A stretch of DNA of 64,000 nucleotides from positions 3,472,001-3,536,000 of the forward strand of contig OZ316895.1 in the NCBI GenBank assembly GCA_973895155.1, in the 5' to 3' direction. The notes under the pieces are model-generated. The model ran no database searches. It was not told where the DNA came from and saw only the letters and a program-made list of their open reading frames with translations. This document shows positions 1 through 11,129 of the stretch, one piece after another. Each line of letters opens with the position of its first letter. The stretch's first letter is position 1. Both the position numbers and the translations under genes were made by a program. The stretch is from Marsupella aquatica. Taxonomy: Eukaryota > Marchantiophyta.

Positions 1-2834
1 ATGTGCGTTCCTCAGTTTTACCTAGGAGTCATGGTGTTGGGGCAGGGAGCAGATCAAGTCACGGAAACTCAAACAGGGAAACCAACCTGGTGGAGAGGGA
101 CCCTAGGAAAATATTGAAAGGGTCCCTACACGGTAATGGAGGGATTTCTGAAATACGCCCAGGTATTCCAAGGGTGCATAGAGTGAAGGAAGAGCCTCCA
201 TCTCCGAAGGCTGCAGGTCTGGAATCTAGGCATGTTCAGAAGCAAATGTTGGTGACCATTTCATCATCGAATGAAAGCGAGTCTTCGGAGAGTGGGGAGG
301 ATGATGATGTTCCGGTGGCATCTAGTCGTTACAAACGTACGAGCAACGCCACTTTGTGTGAAACAAAGTTGAAAGAGGAGGATATCAAGAAAACAAATAG
401 TAAGTACTGTTGTCAGAGTCATTGTCTCCTAAGTCTATCTCCAAAAGAAATTCGTGAGGCCCGTTCTAAATTTTTGAGGCAGAAATCTCAGGATCGATCT
501 TTATCTTTGCAGTGGCTTATAAAGCGAGACGGAAATGAAGGAGGGAGGCAGACTATATCTTACACGTTTGGTCAAAAGAGTATTTGTCGGAAAGCTTTCA
601 AGCTTATATTTTGCGTTGGCAATCATAGATTAAATAGAATTTTGAAATTAGACAACCAAGACTTAGGATATTCTAAACCAGTTGGACGCCCTCCATCTGT
701 TAAAAGATTAGTCTTGGTCAGTTGGCTTAGGTCGTTTTTTGAGACACGCGTGGAAACATTGCCAAATAAAGAAGTTTCACATTTACCGGATAATTATTCA
801 AAGCTGGAGGTATGGAAGATCTACGACTCCAACTATGCCAAGATTGATGAATCTTCAAAAATATCCTATCGACAATTCTTGAAAGTTTGGGTTCAAGAAT
901 TTGGTCATGTGAAGATTCCTCCAGTCAATCGATTCAGTGCTTGCGCGGATTGCGAGGAGTTCAAATCAATTCGGGACAAAGCTGTCTCGGAGACCGAAAA
1001 GAGTAAGTTGCTTACAAGTTTGACAAGTTTTTGTTTCAAGAATATGGCTTAACACATGATTTCTAATTTTTTTTGAAGAAACTAACAAGTTGTTTTTCCA
1101 GGGCGAGGGGAAATTATGTTACAAAAACATAGAGACCAACAATCCAAAGAACGTGAGAAACTCGCGAAGCATCGTAAGAAATGTTTTTCAAATTCTGATA
1201 AATATTTGGGAGTTGTCATTGATGGTATGGATCAGAAGAAGACAAGGTTGCCTCATTGGCCACGGCCCCCAAAATCGGTGGACGAAACATGTTTGATCCA
1301 AATGCACGTTGTCGGATGCCTGGTTTTCAATGGTGCACTATTTTCAAGAGTGTTTCTTAATTATCCTGTATTGCATAATGATGGAAACTTGACAGTCACA
1401 ATCCTGCAAAGGGTGTTTCACGAATGGGAAGAAAAGCCTGGTGGCTTGCCGCCTGTTCTCCAGCTTCAACTTGATAATACCAGTAGAGAAAATAAAAATA
1501 ATTTACTCTTTGCCTATCTTCATATGTTGATTCGAAGAAAGGTTTTTCGGAAAATCAAACTAGGATTCTTGTTGGTTGGACACACACACGATCAAATAGA
1601 TCAAATGTTCAGTCGATTTTCTAAACGACTAGCAAGGTTTAAGGCATTCACATACGAAAGCCTATGTGATATTATTTGTGAATCATATCAACCCCAACCA
1701 AATATCGCTCTTTTAAAGGAAACATATGATTTCCGTCAATATGCCTTCTCAGATCCACCTTTAGTCATTGAAAGGATTCGAAATGTTACCTTCCACCACC
1801 AGTACAAATTTGCATTTGACAAGTTGGAAAATCAAGTTCCAACCCAATGGGGGAAGAAGTTTTCCACGGACTCAACTTGGAAACCTGACGGAGGCGTGAA
1901 ATTTTTGAGGGAAGAGGAGCCAGAAAAGGTGATGGGTTGTGCTCCCGGATTACCCCTTTTCAAAAAGGGGGATAAGAACGTTACAAGGACTCAACCAAAT
2001 ATGTCTAGTTCTTCAAGAATGACTTTGAAGGAGATGGATGATTCGTTAAATGAGATTCAAAAGGGAATACTTGCAGTTGAAACTTTATTCTCAGAAGAGG
2101 AAGTGAACTGGTGGAGAATGTTTTTTGAAGAGCAACGGGAATTGAATAAATCTTTGCTCCTTGATCAAAGACCATTGATTTTCCCTTTTCAATGGCCACG
2201 CTCCCAAAGGGAGATTGCTGTTGCTGCTGAAGTTCCCAGAGTCCTTGTCAATGAAGAGGAAATTGAAGAGAGAGTATACGGACCTACCAGAGATATATAC
2301 GTGGGTCCTTATCGGAATCAAGGAAAGATAGATGCAGAGAAGGAGAATATGGAAGGAGACTTTTCGGATCTTGAAGTCAACACTTATATTTCTGTTGCTG
2401 GAGAAGAATCGGAAACATTTTGGGTGGCCAAGGTGGAAAGAATTGACCAGCGCGACGAGTTCAACATTCCAAAAATGATTTATGTTTTATGGCATGCTCC
2501 AAAAACCGGGTCAGATCCTTGGAAAGCCAAGTACTTACCAGAAGTCTTAAACTACGAAAAGAAGAAAAGTGGTCGTGGGAAAGGAACTTTGAAACCAATA
2601 TGGTTTCACCAAGAGCTTGATTTATCTTCAACGACTGTTTTTGCTTACAACTTCATGTTGACAAAATCTGATACATTGTACAAAAAGACAGTAGATCGAA
2701 TCAAAATCCGATTGACTGAATTTTTGGCAGAAGAGAAAGAGCAAGAACAAGAGAATGGATCAACTAGAACCCCGCTAGGAGATAAATCTAGGGATATTTC
2801 GTTTCAAGAATTGAGAACTTCTGGATCTGAGTAA
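1..2834 (+). CDS. DUF7869-type transposase-like protein, 5' partial, two exons
   Basis: The frame is open at the left edge, so the start lies outside the window. Exon 1 runs to 1002, the intron is 1003-1101 (donor GTAAGT, acceptor TTTTTCCAG) and exon 2 is 1102-2834. The join gives an AGG codon and keeps frame, for at least 910 residues. The N-terminal third is charged and low in complexity, then comes a helix-rich region ending in a Cys-x2-Cys pair (SACADCEEF). Exon 2 holds the RNase H-like core: VVIDGMDQ, then LQLDNTSRENKN, then GHTHDQIDQMFSRFS. This set is typical of the DUF7869 family of transposon-derived proteins in plants and animals. The C-terminus has a chromatin-reader-like stretch (FWVAKV near 2420). 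No stop or frameshift is seen, so it could be an active element or a domesticated gene. The catalytic role is inferred from the family. Confidence 0.8.
1003..1101 (+). other. Intron of the DUF7869-type gene
   Basis: A 99-bp intron with donor GTAAGT and a pyrimidine-rich acceptor TTGTTTTTCCAG. Without removal the upstream frame stops at 1050. With removal the two long frames join in phase across an AGG codon. The bases inside are T-rich compared with the exons. Confidence 0.85.
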
Positions 2835-3395
2835 TGAAAAGTAGTTATTGTTTATGACATTACCATTGAAAAACATGGATAACTTGAAAATTTACAAATT
2901 TTCAAAATGCCTTTACCACTTATTCATGAATTCATGGTTAAAGTTTCTTGAGAAATTTGTAGTTTAATATTATCTTAGTGGGTTGTGTTTCAATTCAATT
3001 AGATGGTGTCATTTCTATTCTCCTTGTCTTCTTTTCACAATAATGTGTATCAGGTTAAGTTGTAGTAATTTATTTTCTGGTTTTTAAATGACAATGGCTT
3101 TTGGAGGTGATTTAGTTGTTGTTTCAAAAGACACCTCGTGTAATTGTGAGACCATTGTAGATAATAGTGTTGTATTTGAGATCATTTATTGGTGGAATGT
3201 AACTTCAGATGAATTTGGTCATTTTTAGGTGTCAAAACATAGCTAGTTTATGTCATATTTTGTTCGCTCCATATTTTTGCTCTAAAATAGGTGCTAATTT
3301 TTGCACTTTTTTTGACTTTTTCGTTGTTTTTCTGATTTTTTGGCTAGAGTTCCTAAAGTATGGGCTTGTTACTCATCATTTAAGGCTTCTTGTTC
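2835..3395. other. AT-rich 3' flank, no gene seen
   Basis: AT-rich sequence following the stop codon of the DUF7869-type gene. It probably contains its 3' untranslated region and, if the gene is still part of a transposon, the element's right end. I could not define a terminal inverted repeat because the left end is outside the window. Confidence 0.5.
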
Positions 3396-3835
3396 CCAGT
3401 GCTCATGCCTAGACCCTCAAATCTCATCGCCGCTTGAGGCCCCCGATCGGCCAAACCCGGATCGGGCCATAACTTGCGCCCCAAACATTTGTTGCCCATG
3501 GCGTCAACTCCATTGGCCTTGGGCCCTAGAGGAGCTCCCACTCAAGCCCTCAGAACTCAAAGTTCGTCCGAGGGTCCGAACGGTCAACCTTGAGCCCAAC
3601 CCTTTTCCCCTTAACCCGACCAGCTCTCATCTGGTCTAAGTCCTGAGTGTGTGTCACCAGCTTGGCTCCTTGCCTTTGCTAGTGCCACAACTCATTGCCC
3701 ACAAGTCTCCCCATGCTAAGTCCTCCCCGGATGGCCTATCCGGGCCTGGACCATAAGGGAGCTCGGCGTCGGAGTCAGGGACGCCGGAGCTAAGTGTTAA
3801 GGTAGTCGAGTTCCGCAACTCCCTCCTACTCACAT
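3396..3835 (+). repeat. LTR-like direct repeat, copy 1
   Basis: Starts with CCCAGTGCTCATG and ends near GTAGTCGAGTTCCG. It matches 6748-7130 along nearly its whole length with scattered substitutions and short indels. The two copies share long identical runs such as the region around CTCCCCGGATGGCCTATCC and GGAGCTCGGCGTCGGAGTC. The same orientation, the 3.35-kb spacing and the GC-rich composition against AT-rich flanks fit long terminal repeats of a non-autonomous retrotransposon, but no primer-binding site or target duplication was identified. Confidence 0.7.
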
Positions 3836-3950
3836 GATTGACCAATCCATGCAAGGATTCCTTAGAAACTTCTTGGGGAAAGAATACAACCTTGGCACAT
3901 AAAAGATAACGTCACACCAAAACTTCAGGAATCAAACTAAATTCATATAT

Positions 3951-4070
3951 CTTCTTGGCCGACACAACATCTTTTCTCTCAACGACCTCTTGGCTGACAC
4001 GACATCTTTTTTTCTCAACGACATCTTGGCTGACATGACTTCTTTTGTGCAACACACGGGTATTGAACTA
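3951..4070 (-). repeat. Left arm of an inverted repeat with minisatellite units
   Basis: The reverse complement of this stretch closely matches 4936-5070. Reading inward it carries about three copies of the unit TCTTGGCTGACACGACATCT followed by a cap containing TTGTGCAACACACGGGTATT. The two arms are separated by about 865 bp of unrelated sequence. This looks like one end of a foldback element; no protein is encoded between the arms. Confidence 0.7.
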
Positions 4071-4935
4071 GTTATATATAATGCTACGTTGCCTAGCTAG
4101 TATAACAGTCGATGTTTGAACGCCGACGAGGCTCACTCGACACAATATTGATCAAATTGGTCAGTTGACCATTTCAAGGAGTGAGAGCCATCTCCAGCCC
4201 GTGAGCCTGTTGAAGGATGGGTGCCCAACCTAGTTTAACCACCTTAACAACAGGTCTCAGAGACCAATGAGAACAATCAATCTCAGAGACCGATGAGAAC
4301 AATCTACAAAACAGTTGAGTGGCTTACAGTTCAAAATAATCTAATAATTGAAACTTTTGAACTTTCCAATATATCATAGACAGTGCCCAAATTAAGGCAT
4401 AAAAAGGGGAACTTTATCCCAAAGGCAAAGCAACCCAATGAAAGGGAGGAAAAGAGGGGAAAGGGCTTTAGGTGGTCTGTTTTGATAAGTATAGTTACAA
4501 TGATTGATCGGCACTACTGTATGTACTTAAACAATGTTTCATGCCAGGAGGGCGATACTTGGCGAATAGTAGGTAGTATATGAACACACTAGGATACATG
4601 GTCAGAGGGAGTGGATCATTTGGAAATGAGAACGTCAGGAATCAGAGGCAGTAGGTGAATTGGTGCTGAGAAAGTGGAATTCTGGCCAGCCTACATGAAG
4701 AGGCAGTAGATGGGTTCAAGCTGAGAAGGTAGATCTCTAGACGCATTAGACTTTCTTCTCTGATCGTCCCTCGAGTTTCAGGAAATTGAGAATTGGTATG
4801 ATCTTGAGTCTATAGAGGACTCGATGCAAATGATTGGCCTCGTTTGACCTGTAAGGAATTATTGTTTAGAAGGCAAGGTCCACATATTTATAAATTCTAA
4901 AATTAAGGTCTCATGTTGACCCCGGTCTGCATTTT

Positions 4936-5070
4936 TATATGATCAACTAGCTCAATACCTGTGCGTTGCACAAAAGAAGTCGTGTCGGCCAAGATGTCAT
5001 TGAGAGAAAATGATGTCATGTTAGCCAACAGGTCGTGGAGAGAAAAGATGTTGTGTCACCCAAGAGGTCT
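4936..5070 (+). repeat. Right arm of the inverted repeat
   Basis: Begins with a cap reading CAATACCTGTGCGTTGCAC and continues into the minisatellite. It is the inverted partner of 3951-4070: both caps face the central 865 bp and both minisatellite tails face outward. Because the two tails have opposite orientation, a simple insertion into one array cannot explain the arrangement. Confidence 0.7.
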
Positions 5071-5560
5071 TGGAGAGAAAAAAAATGTTGTGTCGCCCAA
5101 GAGGTCGTTGAGAGAAAAGATGTTGGGCCGCTTAAGAGGTTGTTGAGAGAAAAAAAGTCATGTTGGCCAAGATGTCGTTGAGAAAAAAAGACGTGTCGGC
5201 CAAGAGATTGTGGAGAGAAATTATGTCGAGTCGCCCTAAAGGTCATTCATTGAGAGAAAAGAAGTCGTTGAGAAAAAAAGATATCATGTCAGCCAAGAGG
5301 TCGTTGAGAAAAAAGATGTCGTCTTGGCCAAGAAGTCATTGAGGAAAAAGATGTCGTGTTAGCCAAGATGTCGTTAAAAAAAATTGTCATGTCGGCCAAG
5401 ATGTTGTTGAGAAAAAAGATGTCGTGTTAGCCAAGATGTCGTTAAAAAAATTTGTCATATCGGCCAAGATGTCGTTTCGGCAAAGACATCGTTGAGGGAA
5501 AAGATGTCGAGTCGGCCAAGACATCGTTCAGGAAAATACCCACGCGTTGCACAAAAGATG
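4975..5560 (+). repeat. Degenerate minisatellite, unit about 36 bp
   Basis: About 15 imperfect copies of a unit built from GTCGGCCAAGATGTCGTTGA followed by GAGAAAAGAT. Units differ by substitutions and A-run length. A second cap-like sequence (ACGCGTTGCACAAAAGATG) appears near 5541. Short reading frames across the array translate to monotonous MSLREKM-like strings and are by-products of the repeat. Confidence 0.85.
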
Positions 5561-6747
5561 TTGTTAAGAAAAAGATTGTTCCTTTCAAACCTTAACCTCC
5601 CCCTTTTCCCCTTTTACTATTTTTGGTCTTCTCTTTTTCACATTCACCATCACTCCACCCGTTCACCGCCCCCCTTCCAGTGGTGGACCTTGCCACCCAG
5701 CGCTGTCACCAATCCCAACACTCACGCCTAAGTGCCCTTGGTGCCCGAACGCCTCCACGGAATACCTCGAGCAAGCAACCTAGTGCCCCTTGCACCGCCA
5801 GCGGCCCCTCCCATACGAAGCCGCACTTGCTCTCTAACACGACCGCTACTCAACGGTCCTCCCTATCTGCACAAGCAACCAAACACCTCGGTAAGTAACC
5901 CTTCAGGATCTAGAACTCGCCAAGTCTAGCATCCTAACTCAAGTTCAACAGACGTTGGTAAATAGGTCAGCAATAGGTCCTCCCGATGCCATAAGCCAGA
6001 ACCAGAGCCCACGCCCACTGTTCGTCCAGAACAGCTCCTTCCGCGGGCGCGGCCTGGGTTCCCCCTCGTACCTATCCCGGGACCTATCCATCACCAACTG
6101 ACCACCCTGACCTCAGGACATGCTCATGGCCCAATTAGCGTAGCTTGTCCTAAAGCTTGTCCCAACACGCCAGGACCAGAACGGCCCCGACTCTAGCAAC
6201 CGCTCTCGGTTCGCCCCACTAGTGGTCTAGGGGCCAAGCACCCCTGGAACTCAGCCTCCGCACCTACTTGGCCTTGCCTCCCCAACGCAAGCTCCCTTGG
6301 GAGACTGAACGCGGCTTGGCTGTTGTTCGGTAGGATTTGGCAAGCGGGCGAGCTAACACCCGCAAGCCATGAGAACCCACGGCACCCCCAGACCCAGCTG
6401 AGCTCAAAAGGGTGTAGCCCTCCTCAAGATATTCCAACGCACCTAAGAAGTCCTCCAACGGACTTCCCGTTGGGAAGATATCACCATTTCCGTTTGGCGG
6501 TTTCCCTTAGTGTCGCGACCGCCGCGGCTCACGACTTCGGCTCGCCCTTAGCCCCCAAGGAGACACCACTCCCCTCATATATGCTTCTGGAGACCTGCCA
6601 CCCCCGGACCAGCTTTGGTCCCTAAACATTTGGCCCCCAACCCGGATCCCATCGCGCATAATGGGCGCGCCATCAACTGGCAACGCCCATAACTTTCTTG
6701 ATAGCCATCCGCAAGCAGAGTGCCTTAGCCCGTTGTGACCAGGCCGA
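5561..6747. other. GC-rich spacer between the LTR-like repeats, no gene
   Basis: GC-rich sequence, C-rich on the top strand, lying between the minisatellite and the second LTR-like repeat. The frames here are short, proline-rich and match nothing I recognise. If the flanking direct repeats are LTRs, this and 3836-4935 would be the internal part of a non-autonomous element carrying no coding capacity. Confidence 0.5.
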
Positions 6748-7130
6748 CCCAGTGCTCATGTCTAGGCTCTCAGGTCTGATCGCCGCTCGGGGCCCCCGAC
6801 CGGCCCAACCCGGATCGGGCCACAACTTGCGCCCCAAGCGTCCGTTTAGGGCCCAAGAGAAGTCCTCAGAACTCAAAGTCCATCCGGAGGTCCGGACGGC
6901 CATCCTTGAGCCGGCCCATTTCCCCTTGACCCGGCCATCGGCTAGTCCAAGTCCTTAGTGTGTGCCCTCAGCTTGGCTCCTTGCCTCGCTAGTGCCACGT
7001 CTCATTGCTCACAAGTCTCCCCGGATGGCCTATCCGGGCCTGGACCATAAGGGAGCTCGGCGTCGGAGTCAGCGACGCCGGAGCTAAGTGTTAAGGTAGT
7101 CGAGTTCCGTGACTCTTCCCCACCCATGTG
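6748..7130 (+). repeat. LTR-like direct repeat, copy 2
   Basis: Second copy of the repeat at 3396-3835, in the same orientation, from CCCAGTGCTCATG to the region after GTAGTCGAGTTCCG. It lacks a segment of some 40-50 bp present in copy 1 near 3495-3545 and is otherwise collinear. Confidence 0.7.
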
Positions 7131-9497
7131 AGATCAAGGGGCTACCCTACATTGCGAGTGTGCCCCTCACCTGAGACCTTGCAATCAACACCCATGCCAT
7201 GCACTTCACTATGTCTTTGGGCCTTATTACTTTAGTTTTGTTGGCATTGAAAATGACACTGCAAATGACTGTAAAAATTACCACAAATATTGGGAGAATA
7301 GTTGTTTTTATTGATGTAGTGACTAAAATGTTATTAGCAATTAAATTACTTTTGTGGACTCTTACCATTATTATACAAAATTATGATGCACACAATATTG
7401 AAATATGTACAATGAATATATAAAATACAATTTATATGTGAATATGTATAATATTTACTTGCATGTATACTCCTTGATCCTTGTGCATTGTGTTAAAGTA
7501 TTTAGCTTATTTTTTTGTGTACCTAGTGTGATTATTCTTGCTTGTCTTGGGCACCGTGCAACTTTTTGTGACTCACACTAAACTCAATTCACACTTTTGC
7601 TTTATTGCTTACCTTTCACCATATTTTTTAATTTTTGTGCACTGCTTGAATGATGATCACTCTAAAAAGTGACGATCACACTTTCTAAAAGTGTGTATTA
7701 TAGTTATTAAAATAGAATATTAAAAATGAATAGATGGTAGGATGCACGTACACATGACGTCATGATTAGTCATGATTAGTCCCTCCGTATGTACGTAGGA
7801 GTGACTCTGAATGGCTGAGCACATGAAATCATTTCCAGGAGGGACCGAAAATACACGAGAAAATGGTGGGTATCTGGTTGGTTAGGACTAGTCCTGTGAT
7901 TCCTTCCAGAAAGCCACGTAGAGTCCTTCACACCTTAGTTTGCGCGTTCCAATCCCGCTATGTCCTCCAATCTTTAGCTCCTTTCCTGTTGCAGAAATTC
8001 AGGCTTTCCTGATTCACTTCGCTGATGAAACTGTAATGCGAAGAAACCTGGATCCATACTGTGATCGAGCGAGCAACAATAACTAATTGAGTAACTTCCA
8101 CGATTGATCGGCTGCGTCTGGGAATTCTGTGCCCTCTTGATTTTTCTGAATATATTAATGGCTGCTAATTAGGAGCTTCTCAGCCGTGAATGTTGAACAA
8201 GTAAAGACCTCTCGCGAATGAAGACATCGTTTGGGTCAGCATCACATTAATTAGGTCATCACGTTATCACATGAACAGCTCCTGACATTTCTCCATTTTA
8301 CACTGCGTTTAGAAGACTAGAACTCAAAAAACTCTCAATGCGTTTGGTAGAAAACTACTAATTTTTTGTATACATTTCACTGTCCAAAAAATCGGAACTT
8401 CTCGAATGACGAGACCTCCATTCATTGAGTAGTGGATAAGGCTGAATGATCCTTGCTAGTATGAACCTTTTCATTTTGTCTGTGCGTTGAAGAAGAGGGC
8501 TACCGTTTCACTTATGGAATGAATGCAGATTGGAGGGCTAGCGTGGGCACAACAGCGCCAATAATCGGGTTGCAGCACCACGGACGGCACTGTTGGTTAT
8601 GGAAAGGATGTCTTATCATGAGAGCTTCTATGGCCACGATCGATTAACAGGTTCAATGAAATAAAATATGTAAACACTATCTCTGAATCTGGATGCAGTA
8701 GAATTCAACATCGCTAAAACGATAACTGCGATTCTAACAGCTCGAGGCGATTTAATTCAAAATCTTCAATCGTGAGCTTCTGCCCTTCAAATGAGGTCCA
8801 TACTTGTCAGTAATAGAATCTGATCAGAAATCAAGCAGAAAGTCAGGAATGTTGTTGTAATAAGCCTATATGTTGCTCTTTGGGGGTATGAATCGAATTC
8901 AATTCAGATTTTCAAGTGTGCACAAACGGAAGCACCTGGATTCTCCGACGCATGTGATTGATCCCGCACTCAACGGTCGTACAAATGTCTGCAAAGAGGT
9001 CCAACTACAATGTTTCTAGTCTGGAGGGTAATCACTTGATCCGCCATCGCACTGAAGAAGTTATATATTTAAACCATTTGGTGGCATTAACAGTTGGATG
9101 TAATTTAATTACAAGGGAGGCTCATATGGACTCGATGAGAAGAGATGGACGGGTTACACTTCAATACAAGCTCCTCGGAAATTGCAGAAGTCTTCCTAAG
9201 TTTCTACATGATCACTCCTGTGAACCGCAACTCCATTCATTCATTTTGAGACCTAGAGCCGCTAGACGTCACCCAAGCCACGTCACACATGACGGGGCTC
9301 GGGTTTAACACTGCCGTGGGACAATAAGCTTCAAGGTTTCCCGACAGTGGATGAGCCTCTGTGGCCCAGCAGAGAATTCAGCGGTTCCCCCGAGTGAATT
9401 TGTACTCGTCCGGTTTGACCGGGCACCCCGACGTTTTCAATAATAAATTTGGCTCTCATCAGCAAATGCATCACAGGGTGAAACAAGAAGAGATGAG
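7131..9497. other. Intergenic, upstream of the 543-residue gene
   Basis: No frame here looks coding. The sequence changes from AT-rich (7.2-7.7 kb) to mixed composition. The last 200 bp probably include the 5' untranslated region of the gene at 9498; a possible splice acceptor (CATCACAG before GGTGAAAC, about 9470-9477) would allow the coding frame to extend upstream in a spliced transcript. Confidence 0.45.
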
Positions 9498-11129
9498 ATG
9501 CAGCGTACTTTAGGGCACTGTGATTCCTGGAAAAATCCTGACGATCTACGATTCACTAAGGGGAATATAAATTTGAACTTTCCAACTGGGCAGCTTCAGT
9601 ATGAGAACATCTACGACGTGCTATGTGCACTGGAGGTTGGTAAATTAATTCCGCGGGACATTCCGAGCCTCCGAGTGATCTCCCATGAAGGTCAGCTATG
9701 GACACTGGACAACAAACTTCTCTACATTTGCAGAATATCGCCGAAAGTCAAAAGAGTCTCGGTGGTACATGTATCCGGGCAAAGATTTCTGGAAAAGTTG
9801 CTTGGCGAAATCTCCCGGGCGGCCATGCAGCGCATGTCTTCCGCAGAATTCTTTCCGAAAGTCGATAAATGCGACAAGTCGCCTAGAGGAGAACTCACAT
9901 TCCGTGCAGATCGTGTTCGATTATCTGTAGTGAAGAAGATCCTCGAGAAAGAGAAAATTAGAGGAAAGAGGTCATCGGCGTCTAAATCGTCGTCCACAGG
10001 AAGATCGGTTGCTTCGTCTACTACCGTGACCACTCGAATCTCGTCAGAAAACACAGAATCGGGAACTCCTTTCTCAGCTGGATCGACATGTGTTCAAAAT
10101 TCGGACAGCAAGACGAGCACCAGTCTTCCGGACGTATCATCGACAGACTCAAGCGGAGTTTTGTTGGAGACGAAAGCAGAATGCTACCCTGCTGTAAGAT
10201 CAATGACAGGCCACCATGGTTCGGAGGAGTCCGTCCAAATTCCTGTAGAGGAGGAGCATGAAAATGGAATTGCGCGCACAAGAAGGGGCTCCATATTTCC
10301 ATCATCATTTTCGGAGAGCAGGCCATCCACTTGTCAAGCATCTCCCAGATTTTCACGAATTCTTCAGCGTTTCCCCAGCGCGCCTCGGGCATCTAGGTTG
10401 GTGAAGAGGAATTCATCAGATGCCTTCATCAGACTAGTTCAACCACGATCTTCAAGAATTTGGCAGTTTGATAGTCCTACAGAAAGACCCTCCTCGGCGG
10501 CGTTTCCAAATGATTCTCGGGAACTCGTCTGCGGCAACTTGTTCGCCTCATGTCGAGACGATTGTCGAGATACTGTCTCCCAAAGCGTTTCCACAAAGCT
10601 CCCAGAGGAAGATTCTCCGGAAATTTTCTCTCAAGGCTTATCATCGAAGTTTAAAGTAGGCAGAAATGAGCCAGACGATGATTTTGAATTGGAAGCATTT
10701 GTGCTCCCCGAATTTTGTTCCCCTCTGCCGAATTACCGCGACAGCAAATGCGATGGCGACGAAGACATTTCCCCTCCCCACACTTCTCAGAAGCCAGGTG
10801 ATGGCACTCTTATCTCATCACGGGACCGTTTGGATCGTTCCGTGAGCTCCTGTTCAAGTTCCACAGAACGACCGATGAATAACAAGCCACAGCATTCAGG
10901 ATTCCAAAGCAAATGCGAGCCTCGAAGAAAGGGGATTGAGAACTGCAACAGCCTTCTTAGGACCTTTTCCCTTTTGCAGAAATCCAACATTGGACGATCC
11001 TTAAGCCCTCTCAGACGAGCTTCTGTTTCTGCTGGGATGAAATGTCACCTCTCGGCAGAACACGAGTTCGAAGTGTCCAAACAAATTTTGCTGAAACATA
11101 TGAAGAAAGCTTTCTTTTCTGTGTGTTGA
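9498..11129 (+). CDS. Uncharacterised serine-rich protein with N-terminal TLDN-type domain
   Basis: A single 543-codon frame. Residues about 15-115 form the only ordered-looking part: a predicted beta-strand start (DDLRFTKGNINLNF), then ALEVGKLIPRDIPSLRV, then the signature GQLWTLDNKLLYICR and a hydrophobic strand RVSVVHV. That pattern resembles a poorly characterised eukaryotic domain in which a 'DIP-x-IRV ... TLDNRRLY' core is found; I recall it only by pattern and claim no function. From residue 150 on, the protein is rich in Ser, Arg and acidic residues and looks disordered, ending in EVSKQILLKHMKKAF. The first in-frame ATG was chosen; upstream frame remains open back to a possible acceptor at about 9477, so an earlier coding exon is possible. 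Likely nuclear from basic stretches, which is inference. Confidence 0.75.
   Translation: MQRTLGHCDSWKNPDDLRFTKGNINLNFPTGQLQYENIYDVLCALEVGKLIPRDIPSLRVISHEGQLWTLDNKLLYICRISPKVKRVSVVHVSGQRFLEKLLGEISRAAMQRMSSAEFFPKVDKCDKSPRGELTFRADRVRLSVVKKILEKEKIRGKRSSASKSSSTGRSVASSTTVTTRISSENTESGTPFSAGSTCVQNSDSKTSTSLPDVSSTDSSGVLLETKAECYPAVRSMTGHHGSEESVQIPVEEEHENGIARTRRGSIFPSSFSESRPSTCQASPRFSRILQRFPSAPRASRLVKRNSSDAFIRLVQPRSSRIWQFDSPTERPSSAAFPNDSRELVCGNLFASCRDDCRDTVSQSVSTKLPEEDSPEIFSQGLSSKFKVGRNEPDDDFELEAFVLPEFCSPLPNYRDSKCDGDEDISPPHTSQKPGDGTLISSRDRLDRSVSSCSSSTERPMNNKPQHSGFQSKCEPRRKGIENCNSLLRTFSLLQKSNIGRSLSPLRRASVSAGMKCHLSAEHEFEVSKQILLKHMKKAFFSVC

Noticed and set aside
4961-5342. Several 60-76 codon frames on both strands
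   Set aside because: They run through the 36-bp minisatellite and translate to repeated MSLREKM-like or complementary strings.
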